Position numbers and translations under genes: made by a program. Positions 19,237 to 27,797 of a DNA stretch of 31,780 bases are shown piece after piece. A model generated the notes under the pieces. The model did no database searches and was not told the DNA's origin. It was given only the letters and a program-made list of their open reading frames with translations. The first letter of the stretch is position 1, and each line of letters opens with the position of its first letter. Source of the DNA: Heterostelium multicystogenum (lineage: Eukaryota; Evosea; Eumycetozoa; Acytosteliales; Acytosteliaceae); assembly GCA_003667245.1 (NCBI GenBank), contig RCNN01000277.1, positions 1 through 31,780 on the forward strand. The letters run 5' to 3'.

Positions 19237-21000
19237 ATGGATACAAGTACATTAGTAAAAGAATTCAATACTTTAATTAGAAAGGCCAAGGAATCAGAGA
19301 GAGACAATTTCCAAATATCTTTAAACCTGTATAAGTATGTTGTTAGTCTACTCGACAAGTAAACTTAATAATGCATTCGCTGCTGCTTGCTGATTTACTT
19401 ATTGACACTTGATATTGTTTGTTGTCGAAATTGATTTAATATATAGACAAGCCTATAAACTACTACCAAATGCACCTAATCTATCAAAGAAGATTGACTC
19501 GCTCGAGAGAAAGTTGATAAAGATTCAGGAGGAGTTGTTGAAGGAAGATTGGGTTCAGATTGAGGGAAATCTTATCGATATCAAAGGTACCATTGTTAAT
19601 AATAATAATGGACAGAGTGGTCAGTGTACTCCACCTGTCGCATCTTCACCGACCATCTTCAATGATTCAAATACAAGTGATGGAAATGACGATTTCTCAA
19701 TTAGACAGGATGACGACGACGATGGTTCTGAGTTGCTGAACCAACATCTTCAGCTGAATGACGATGACTTTATTAAGGTAGATGCAACCTCCATCGAAGA
19801 CATAGATTTACTCATTGACAAGCTGAAGCAAATGGATATGGACGTAGCACTCAAGCTGTTGAAGCAGAATGACTTTTTTGTTATTCGATCAATGTGTAGA
19901 CATGCTCAACAAGTAAGTATAGTGAGGCACCTGATGGTGATGCTCCTTTATACCATATCTACGATCTGGCTAACTAATGAAGCGTTGTTATAATTGAAGA
20001 GTGAAGACGTTAATTATATAGCTGAGATTGTTTATTTCCTAAATGGAATTGGTAATCAAGTGGACGGTGTAATCTCATTGTTGGTACATGAGTTGGCATG
20101 GATCATCCCAAATTGCTTCATGGTTGAGGAAACTAAAGCTGCCCAACATCTTTTACTACTTGCCGCTATCTTTACTCAAGCGGGTCCACTGCCTCCAGTT
20201 GAATTGGCAAAGTTGGACGAAACCTTTTTAGATGAGCTGATAGAGCTTGGCTTTAAATATTTAGATTACTATGACACCAAATGGCTTAACATATTTTATA
20301 ATACATTGGTATGTAAATATATTGGCAACAGCAAGCATAGTCTGATTCAATACTTACATTTATTTTAATTCTACTTGGGCATTATTCTAGCTTGCTTATC
20401 AATCACAGATAATAGTACATGATGGATACTCACCATTAGTTCAGAAACTTTATACTTTGCAGAAGGCCCCTGAATTAGGTCCAGAGTTAATATCAATTTT
20501 AAATAGAGACAGTAAGATATGATGATAGGATTTCTCCAGAAAAGCATAATAGTGCTAACGAATCATTATTAACTTCAAATACAGAATTTGATTATGGTTT
20601 AATTGGACAATGTTTATCATTAGTTGGCGACATCTTTAGTTACAGTTCAGAGTATGGAGTTTCTTGTTTCTTTTACTCTTCAGATATACCCATTATCATT
20701 GATATTCTAGTTAGAAATATACATAATCTAAATGAATTGGACCCAGTAAGTGATTTTTAAAGTTGAAGAATTATTTGTAATGTTATGGCTAACGTAATTA
20801 TTTATCAACTGTAGCTGAGATGGCAGTATCTAGATGTGCTCTATATTGTTTTGTCACATGAATATTTCCAACAAACACAGTACCATATCGACGACATAAT
20901 TAGTGTCTTGAGTGATATGTTAGATGAGAGTTATGCCGAAAAGGACCCAAGAACTGCATTAATTTCAAAGTCTATTCTAGATATGATTACCCAGCATTAA
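19237..21000 (+). CDS. SPIN90/Ldb17-like (DUF2013) actin regulator
   Basis: Six exons (19237-19334, 19447-19912, 20000-20308, 20391-20511, 20585-20745, 20815-21000) join in perfect frame to 446 residues. The N-terminus (residues 1-90) is a short helical bundle ending LERKLIKIQEELLKEDW. An acidic linker follows. The C-terminal half is an armadillo-like leucine-rich region: VNYIAEIVYFLNGIGNQVDG, FSYSSEYGVSCFFYSSDI, IIIDILVRNIHNLNELDP and LRWQYLDVLYIVLSHEYF. The F-YSSD-I-IDIL-RN-L..LR-YL-VLY-L pattern is that of the SPIN90/Ldb17 family (NCKIPSD). These proteins bind Arp2/3 complex to start unbranched actin filaments and act in endocytosis. The SH3 domain of animal SPIN90 is absent, as in yeast Ldb17. 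Function is by family resemblance. Confidence 0.75.
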
Positions 21001-21060
21001 CAGGATATTCTCTAATAAACTTCCACCTATTATGGCACAATTATGATTATTTGCAAAGGT

Positions 21061-21077
21061 GTGCTAACAGTTAGCAC
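21061..21077. promoter_or_regulatory. 17-bp perfect dyad before a small gene
   Basis: GTGCTAAC and GTTAGCAC are exact inverted copies around a single A. The dyad lies 61 bp after the stop of the SPIN90-like gene and 26 bp before the ATG at 21103. Such a perfect palindrome could bind a dimeric regulator or form a hairpin in the 3' end of the upstream transcript. It may also be chance. Confidence 0.4.
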
Positions 21078-21102
21078 TTTTATAGGAAATTGATCAATCA
21101 AA

Positions 21103-21411
21103 ATGTTTGCATTAGTAGGTTCATCTTCATTTCAATTTCAATCAAACGTCGTCTTTAGTTATTGGGTGAGTCTGAAAGTTAAGCGAAATTGATTTTCCTA
21201 AATGTGTTGTGAAAGTGTGGTTTGTGCATTAAATTTGCTACTCTGCAAAGAACCTAACTGCTTTTCAATACTTGAAATTTCCCAAATTGACAAATAGTGG
21301 AGACATCAAGAAGATCAAGCGAGATGGAGCAAACTATCAGTTCCTCTCTATTTGGATAAACTAATATTCCAATACCCGATAAGATACAATATTATTGAGT
21401 ATCTGTATTGA
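21103..21411 (+). CDS. Possible two-exon small protein, 58 residues
   Basis: An ATG at 21103 opens 21 codons (MFALVGSSSFQFQSNVVFSYW) that end at a GTGAGT donor. The acceptor CAAATAG at 21297 continues in phase 0 with WRHQEDQARWSKLSVPLYL and then LIFQYPIRYNIIEYLY to TGA at 21409. The second exon has a coding-like codon pattern and G+C higher than the intron. The protein is basic and aromatic, with an amphipathic N-terminus that could be a mitochondrial presequence or membrane anchor; that is speculation. I recognise no family. It lies only about 100 bp after the SPIN90-like gene on the same strand. The intron of 132 bp is normal for the window. Confidence 0.5.
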
Positions 21412-22109
21412 GTCAGGACAATACAGATGCAGTTCATTATAAGGTTATATAGTGTTTGTTATAGGTTAAATTTATAAATAATCTATAAATTCTTTCAATT
21501 CTATTTTGTAACCTTTAGGTTCTATTGTTTGGCACCACTGTTGTAGAATGTTTGTTTGTCTATTAAATCAAAGAACTTTCTCAACAAGTAAACAAATCTT
21601 GTGGGGATAATTGTAGTTTAAGTGGTACTACGCTTGTTTGTTAGTTGGTTGTTGAGTTGTGGTGAACAATAAGCAAAGATGTAATACACCCTGTTGTTGA
21701 GCTTAGAAAATGATTGGGGCTGTTTTTGATTGAACTTGCTCCATTTTGATGCAAAAAGTAAAATTAAAACAATAGTTTTTATTCAATTTGACCCAATAAG
21801 ATTATCGGGAAGCAAAAGAAATGCAGGCTTGAAGGAAACCATCAGTGTTTGTTGTTATTCATTCATATAATCAATATAGGTGGTTTATCCTTGCTATGAA
21901 TAGATGAATAGGTTCCTGTAAAATTAACATCTGTAGAATGAATGTATATTCTAGATATCAAAGTGATAGGTAGCCAGGTTGGTAGGTTCGCTAATTTGGA
22001 CAGTACTAGTACACACCTAAATATCTGGAGATTCACTGTTGAACTACTTTGTTTAATTTTCACTATTATTATTTAGTGGAATTAAAGCAACAGTCTTTAT
22101 TTGGATAGC
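21412..22109. other. Intergenic, upstream of the WAP cluster
   Basis: Mixed-composition DNA without a convincing ORF. A 66-residue minus-strand ORF near 21863 looks accidental. GTTTGTTTGT and GTTGTTGAGTTG-type G/T tracts (21540-21690) could be regulatory. Confidence 0.5.
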
Positions 22110-22117
22110 TATAAATA
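22110..22117 (+). promoter_or_regulatory. TATA box of the first WAP-like gene
   Basis: TATAAATA followed by C, 90 bp upstream of the start codon at 22207, in a short stretch that is less A+T-rich than usual. Same string and spacing class as before the small minus-strand gene at 1999-2207. Confidence 0.55.
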
Positions 22118-22206
22118 CTTGGCCTTAAGGAATATTTCAAACATCGACAAAAACATCTTAAACTTATAAACTTCTACTACTCAAATTTAATCTATCAATT
22201 GCAACA

Positions 22207-22663
22207 ATGAAGGTTATTCTCTCCTTATTAGTCCTCTTGGCTATTGCCATCTGCTCCGTTCAATCAGTGTGCCCCCCAAACACTGACACCAGAACTTGTA
22301 AGTAATTTATTTAATTAGTTAGATATCATTATTATATTGACTAGATTTTAAAATAAAGGCATCTGGTTCAACAACTTGGCCTGTAATGAAAACAAACCAT
22401 GTCCAAACTACGGTCAAGAGTGTTGTGCTAACAACTGTGAGTCATTCTGTTACCCATCTTCCCCAATTACCTGCCCACCAAACACTGATACCAGACAATG
22501 TTCGTATAAATGATTATTAGTACATTTAGCTAAGAGCATATATTTACATTCTAAATTCATAGGCTTATGGTTGAACAATCTCGCCTGTAATGAAAACAAA
22601 CCATGTCCATCTGGTCAAACCTGTTGTGCCAACAACTGTGAGACTTTCTGTTTCCCACAATAA
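22207..22663 (+). CDS. Secreted protein with two WAP-like four-disulfide repeats
   Basis: Three exons (22207-22297, 22359-22499, 22563-22663) give 110 residues. A clear signal peptide (MKVILSLLVLLAIAICSVQS) precedes two repeats of the form C-x8-C-x7-C-x5-C-x5/6-CC-x3-C-x3-C. The CC-x3-C-x3-C end is that of WAP four-disulfide-core domains. Both introns cut the second Cys codon after its first base (T|GC), so exon 2 is a symmetric phase-1 unit of 47 codons. The second donor is the unusual GTTCGT. No frame error. WAP proteins elsewhere inhibit proteases or act as defence peptides, but no such role is shown here. The repeat core CNENKPCP...CCANNCE is nearly identical in both units, so the duplication is recent. 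Confidence 0.85.
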
Positions 22664-23182
22664 ATGGTATTCCATTAGTGTAATTGTCACCTGTATTATT
22701 TTAACCCAATGTTATAATAAACCACATTTAATGATTTCAAAGTTCATCTTTGTTATCAATATATATGTACTACTTGCAGTGGTTGATTCAAGTTTGATTC
22801 TTATGTTCTGTAAAATAAAAAGTAAGTAATGTTGTTCAGTTTGAAAAATGGTGGTCAATACATAAATTGATCAGGTTAAGTATGGTTTGAGTGATTCTAT
22901 ATCGCATTCTAGAGATGAGATGTGGGTTATTTTATTAAGTTGTAATCATTGTTTGTATTGCCCCACATTCATTTAATGAAATGCAACTTGTTTAATGCTA
23001 GTTTAAAATCAGCAATATGAAGAAATAAGAATTAGGATAAATTTCCAAAAAGTGAGAGATAGTCCAATATCAATTAATATAATTATATAAAACATTTCAG
23101 TATTCATTCTTGTTGTTGTTATTGTTTGATCATATAATAATAATAATAATAATAATAATAAAAGATTTATTTGGAAATATAA
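22664..23182. other. Intergenic between the two WAP-like genes
   Basis: A+T-rich spacer ending in an AAT repeat (23138-23161) just before the second gene. An ORF overlapping the end of the first gene (22590-22829) is accidental. No promoter element as clear as that of the first gene was found. Confidence 0.5.
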
Positions 23183-24113
23183 ATGGTAAAGAAATTATTT
23201 TTTTATTGGTAGTTGCTTCATTTTGTATTTTGGGATCCTATGCTATCTGTCCACCCAATACAGATACAAGACAATGTTTTGGTTCAATACTCTAGCATGC
23301 AATAATACCAATCCATGTCCAAGCGGACAAGAATGTTGTGCCAATAACTGTGAGACTTTTTGCTATAAAGATAACCCCTACAGACCAAAGTTCTGCCCAT
23401 TGCCAACTATAGACCAAAGATATTGTATTTGGTTCGATGATCGTATTTGTAATAGATTTAGACCATGCCCAAGCCCTGATCAACTATGTTGCTCAGATAG
23501 ATGCCAAACCTATTGTTTCCCAGCTTATCCTATTCCAGCACCACAATGTCCCAAGATTAATGATCCAAGAGTGTGTATCTGGTTCAATGATCTAGCTTGT
23601 AATGCCTATCGTCCATGTCCAGCAGGTCAAACATGTTGCAGAAATAATTGCGAGTCATTCTGTTTCAATCCACAGATTGTTAATCCAACTTCAACTCCTA
23701 ATCCAACATCTAACCCTACCCCAACCCCTTCAAGTAAACCTCTTGAGTGTCCCAAAATCAATGATCCTAGGGTATGTGTATGGTTTGATGATAGAGCATG
23801 TAATGCCACCAATCCATGTGATGGTGGTAAGAAATGCTGCAAAAATAATTGTGAATCGTATTGTTACCCCCAAGAAGTTCCTACTCCATCACCAACTCAA
23901 AAACCAACTCCAAATTGTCCTAAAAACACAGACCTTCGTCAATGTATGTAAATGAATATCATTTGTTTTTTTATTGATTTTAATATATTAATGATAATTC
24001 TTTGACGAAATTAGGTATTTGGCTTAACAATTTAGCTTGCAATGCTAACAAACCATGTCCAGAGGGCAAAAACTTGTTGTGCCAACAACTGTGAAACTTT
24101 TTGTTATCCATAA
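23183..24113 (+). CDS. Secreted protein with five WAP-like four-disulfide repeats
   Basis: Chosen start ATG 23183. With one T added to the T7 run at 23197-23203 it gives a signal peptide (MVKKLFFLLVVASFCILGSY) and flows into the first repeat. Five Cys-rich units follow (starts about 23249, 23395, 23548, 23747 and 23920), each with the CC-x3-C-x3-C end. Units 3 and 4 are separated by a Pro/Thr/Ser linker, and a second such linker precedes unit 5. A phase-1 intron (23944-24014) cuts the second Cys codon of unit 5, exactly where the neighbouring gene has its introns. Two more 1-nt corrections are needed: one T short at 23276-23279, and one A too many near 24070. Mature size is about 265 residues. 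It is a tandem, expanded paralogue of the gene just upstream, probably an extracellular matrix or defence protein. Confidence 0.82.
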
Positions 24114-24292
24114 AGATGTTTTTTTCAATAAATGAAGTTCTAAAGACTAGTTTACCTTTTATTATGTTCCTGACAAAACAAGTTATTGTTTGAGTATAAT
24201 CTTAATATCAGAATAATAAAAATAATCTTTATTCTGATTATTATTAGTTTTCTATCTTTATTATCCTAAATTAACATAGAGTTGTTTTTTAT

Positions 24293-25444
24293 TTAATTGT
24301 TTGATTGGATTTTTTTGAAAGTATAAATATACGAATTTTTAAATGGTTTGAGAGATTGTGGAGACAATATTTGATTGACCCTTAACAATTTCCATTTCGA
24401 TGTGTGTTTGAGTAGAATTGACAAATTCAATTTACTAATTTTCCATGTATGTATTGAGAGGTATTGGATACTGATGTTTTCTAAAAATGTCAAAACTTTT
24501 TGATGTTTCTCTAGATTATAGGAGGATTCAAGTAAAGTTAAGTTATTGAAATGACAGTTCTTTGGAATGGCCTCTAGAGTCTTGGTGGAACTGAGGTAAT
24601 CATTATATAGAATTATATTCTCTAAAATTTTGAAAGTTAAATTGTTTTTATCACTCTCTTTCAAAGAGTTTAAGTATTTAGAGCTAATCCTATAATGAAT
24701 ACTACGCTTTCTATACGGATCATTAATAAAAGGAACGAAAAGTACATAAGATCCTTCTGACAGGAAATAGATGACTCTAACTCTAGATTCCTTTAAATAT
24801 CTGAATAAAGGTTTGTAATCACAATCTGTGGTCCATTTCCTTATTTTAACCTTTTCGATTTGTTTGTTATGCTCTAGCAAAGTCTCAATTATTGGTACAC
24901 AAAAGAACTCCGAATCACAAGTTATTTGGTACAGACATGGCATCTCTGGAAGCAATTTCAATAGTAATGATGAGATATCTCCATCGTCAAAGAAATAGTA
25001 AAAATATTTAATATTTCTAAAGTATGATACACTTGGTAGATCATTCATGACGATGGCTTTAGTTGAGTTATTATTCTTCTTCATCAAGTATTTCATTATG
25101 TTATTTTGCTTTGAAAACAAAAAATAACTTGTTATTATTAGCTTTCTTATGATATTATTCATTATATATTTCATTACATCTTTGGATATAAATAATAGAT
25201 GTAATAGAGTCTGTAGAATTGATGGAATTTTAGTTAACTTGATTTTGTAATTGGATTTAATATGAACAGAATAACATTTATTTCTAAAAAATGTATTATG
25301 AAAAAAGACATCTTCATATATAAGCATATAAATGATTTTGAATATAATAACATTTGGAAGTATAACTATACTATGACAATGACTATTACTATTACTATTA
25401 CTATTACTGTTATTTCTAAATAATTTTGAAATAGTATTCACCAT
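24293..25444 (-). CDS. Orphan protein, 383 residues, possibly F-box-like N-terminus
   Basis: A single uninterrupted minus-strand ORF starts MVNTISKLFRNN and is followed by an SN-repeat. The next segment (LPNVIIFKIIYMLIYEDVFF, about residues 29-48) has the LP..I...I...L pattern seen at the start of F-box domains. It resembles the N-termini of many expanded dictyostelid families that pair such a motif with leucine-rich or ankyrin repeats. The rest is Leu/Ile/Lys/Asn-rich with loosely periodic leucines but no clear repeat. Codon use is markedly more A+T-rich than that of the housekeeping genes nearby, as is usual for fast-evolving lineage-specific families. No frame errors or introns. No function can be assigned. 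Confidence 0.6.
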   Translation of the reverse strand: MVNTISKLFRNNSNSNSNSNSHCHSIVILPNVIIFKIIYMLIYEDVFFHNTFFRNKCYSVHIKSNYKIKLTKIPSILQTLLHLLFISKDVMKYIMNNIIRKLIITSYFLFSKQNNIMKYLMKKNNNSTKAIVMNDLPSVSYFRNIKYFYYFFDDGDISSLLLKLLPEMPCLYQITCDSEFFCVPIIETLLEHNKQIEKVKIRKWTTDCDYKPLFRYLKESRVRVIYFLSEGSYVLFVPFINDPYRKRSIHYRISSKYLNSLKESDKNNLTFKILENIILYNDYLSSTKTLEAIPKNCHFNNLTLLESSYNLEKHQKVLTFLENISIQYLSIHTWKISKLNLSILLKHTSKWKLLRVNQILSPQSLKPFKNSYIYTFKKIQSNN

Positions 25445-25896
25445 CCTTCCTATTTATATTAACAACATACTAAACTTAAGAATAAGTAAAAAACAAAAGT
25501 TTAAGATTATTGAACAACTACTATTACTATTGTTTGGTCAACTAGTTGCTATAGTATAAATGAAAAAGAATGTAATGTAAATACATTAAATTAATAGGGA
25601 GCGAGTGTGAACAGCCCTTCTCAAATTTTCAAGAACTCAGTAGATCACTACATCTTATTCAATTTAACCAAACATTAAATGAATCAAATCAAAATAAAAG
25701 AACAATGATTTGAAATTTAATTTGGATTGACACCCCCAACACCACTCATTTTCTTTTACTCTAGCTTCAACAGAAAGAGAGGCTTAATGTTGCATCTCCT
25801 ATTCCGGATGGAATGAGAATTTTTCCTTACTTCTTTTAAGAGAACACAGTCAAATATATTTCATATGTTGTAAAAAAGTTTCAATCATTTATCAGA
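25445..25896. other. Intergenic upstream of tRNA-Gln
   Basis: No gene found. A CACCCCCAACACCAC tract at about 25731-25745 is a possible G-box on the minus strand, in an orientation that could serve the orphan gene at 24293-25444. I looked for a retrotransposon end near the tRNA and saw none. Confidence 0.5.
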
Positions 25897-25968
25897 TGCT
25901 CTGTCATATAATGGTTAGTATAGTGGACTCTGAATCCATTCATCTGAGTTCGAATCTCAGCAGAGCAA
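25897..25968 (+). tRNA. tRNA-Gln(CTG)
   Basis: A 72-nt cloverleaf. The acceptor stem TGCTCTG/CAGAGCA is perfect over 7 bp. The D-loop is AATGGTTAG. The anticodon stem GTGGA/TCCAT carries loop CTCTGAA (anticodon CTG, reading CAG). The T-arm CTGAG/CTCAG has loop TTCGAAT. The discriminator is A. The body closely follows eukaryotic cytosolic tRNA-Gln. A TTTT terminator starts 4 nt after the gene. No intron. Confidence 0.95.
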
Positions 25969-25981
25969 AATTTTATCTAAG

Positions 25982-26003
25982 ATACCCCGTATGCGGGGAT
26001 ATT
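25982..26003 (+). other. Hairpin downstream of tRNA-Gln
   Basis: CCCCG pairs with CGGGG around a TATG loop; the ATA/TAT flanks can extend the stem past one bulged A. It starts 13 bp after the tRNA, beyond the TTTT terminator. It shares the core CCG-K-ATG-CGG, the leading AAAATTTT...TAA-GA and the trailing ATTTT with the hairpin after tRNA-Arg (9334-9355). Confidence 0.75.
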
Positions 26004-26324
26004 TTATCATTTTCCATTTTGTTTTCCTGTTGTGCCAAAAGGGAGATATCTACTTATTCATCTGATCCAGATGCATTTCTTACACTGGTTGATAAAGAAT
26101 GAACAATCAAAAAATTACAATTAAATCAAGATTAGTTAATTTCTTGGAATGTATCTCTATTGATCAAATTTATCTAATGGGATGATGTGATACTAGAATT
26201 TATCGTCTGTTTGAACAGAAATACTTCTATCTAAAAAAACAAATAAAAAATACCTATCTTTAGGATAATTTCATCAATCAACAAATAAATAATCAACATT
26301 TTATCAAATAGATAATTAAAAATA

Positions 26325-26866
26325 ATGAATTTCTCAGCTGAAACAGTTACTGGTAAACAACTTGGTATTTCTTTTGGTGCTCAATTCATTGAGCAAAATG
26401 GAACTTTGTATATGGTTCACCATGGTTATGAGAATTGTGGTGAACTTTGGTACAGCACTACCAACAACTTGACTACCTGGAATTCCGATGTAAAAGTACC
26501 TAACATTCAAATTGCCTTCGCTCCAACTGTTGTGAGCGTAGTGCATCATTAGGAAATGGATTGTATTTCATCAGTTCATCAGATGGAGTTACATGGACAT
26601 CACCAGCTCTCATCTCAAACACTCAAGCCAAAGGTGATCCAAGTTTAGCTGTTGTTGGTACCAAATTAGTTTTGGCACATCTCCACCCAAGCAGTCCAAA
26701 GATTCACGTTGCCACACTCAATACCTCTGGTGTTTGGTCAAATGATCAAGTTCTCGTTACCTCTAATCCAATTCAAGATCCAGGTGTTGGTTCTTTCAAT
26801 GGAAAAACTATTGTTGGATACATATTGATTACCGATGCTGACATGTATTTTGTAAAAGAACTTTAA
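26325..26866 (+). CDS. Sialidase-like beta-propeller protein
   Basis: About 180 residues in two frames joined near 26535, where one added G restores VV-ERSASLGNGLYFISSSDG. The repeating pattern (LYMVHHGYENCGELWYSTT, W-N-S-D-V-KVPN, GLYFISSSDGVTWTSP) alternates tryptophan-rich beta-strand blades. It includes an Asp-box (S-S-D-G-V-T-W) typical of sialidase-like and lectin-like propellers. The size allows about four blades. There is no signal peptide (MNFSAETVTGKQ), and the arginine triad of true sialidases is not evident, so a sugar-binding or structural role is likelier than catalysis. The 5' leader (ATCAATCAAC...ATCAAATAGATAAT) is repeated before the truncated copy downstream. Confidence 0.6.
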
Positions 26867-27530
26867 ATCAGAATTGGCTCTTTTCTTACTATTTTGATAG
26901 ATCAAAATATGAAAATAAACTATTCCAAGCTTAAATTCAAAAACAAAACATGAGATTTTGATGAATTTCTCTTTATTTACGTTTATGATCATGAAAATGT
27001 GATGACAAAGGAGACAGAAATGAAAGATCATACATAGTTTGTTTACACTATCTATAAAATTACAAAGTCTGTTACACTAAGGATCTAACTTTGAATATTC
27101 ACTAGAATTTGAAACGAACATAAATCCATTTGACTATATTACTTTTACTACAGGTGACTCAAAGCATACCCAAGAAATCGAAAGCTTCTATCCCACTATA
27201 TATCTTCAAAAGTGAATGAATTAAATCCAAACACAAATTGGGATTTGTTTTGTTTTTTGTTTTGATGTGTCATACTTAGCACCCCATTACGCACTAACAT
27301 TTCTTGTGTGATTAATTAATTAAAATGAAATGCTTTGGTGAACCGAATTTTGATTGATAAAAGAATCGTTATCAGATCTTTCTTTTAGATTGACCAATCA
27401 AGAATACATAAACCAACCACAAATACATAGATTAATGTTGGTGATTGTCAATGGAATGATTCTCAGTTGAAAGAATCTATGTAATATGATGCAACAAAAT
27501 GATTGTTCTTCAATAAATCTACCAAAAAAA
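26867..27530. other. Intergenic between the propeller gene and its truncated copy
   Basis: A+T-rich with no convincing ORF. Minus-strand ORFs at 26738-27031 and 27398-27598 have accidental composition. It holds the 3' end of the propeller gene and the former promoter of the relic. Confidence 0.5.
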
Positions 27531-27533
27531 AGG

Positions 27534-27541
27534 TATAAATA
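27534..27541 (+). promoter_or_regulatory. TATA box of the truncated propeller copy
   Basis: TATAAATA followed by C, 98 bp before the relic ATG at 27639. It partly abuts an 18-bp perfect palindrome (27541-27558). The promoter seems better preserved than the gene behind it. Confidence 0.45.
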
Positions 27542-27558
27542 CAATGGAATTCCATTGT
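27541..27558. repeat. 18-bp perfect palindrome
   Basis: ACAATGGAATTCCATTGT is its own reverse complement. It lies directly after the TATA box of the truncated propeller copy, where a transcription start would be expected. Confidence 0.8.
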
Positions 27559-27638
27559 TATTTTCATCAATCAACAATAAAACATTCAAACTAAACAAAT
27601 AATCAATATTTAATCAAATAGATAATTTAAGATAAATA

Positions 27639-27723
27639 ATGAATTTCTACTGAAGCACGTACTGGTAATCAAATTGGAATTACTCATGCTAGTCAAAACT
27701 CAGAATATTGTCAAATAAATTAG
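27639..27723 (+). pseudogene. Truncated copy of the propeller gene
   Basis: ATGAATTTC matches the first three codons of the gene at 26325. After a small deletion the copy continues as TEARTGNQIGITHASQN, aligned with the parent's AETVTGKQLGISFGAQF, then loses similarity and stops at TAG near 27721. The stop at codon 5 (TGA) comes from the deletion. The leader with ATCAATCAAC and ATCAAATAGATAATT is shared too, so the duplication included the promoter side. Only about 20 codons remain, so this is a true remnant and not a sequencing error. Confidence 0.7.
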
Positions 27724-27797
27724 TAGTAAATAATATAATAAACAACAGACCAAAAGTCTAATAAAATAAACATCTTGGTAACAAGAGATATACTAAT

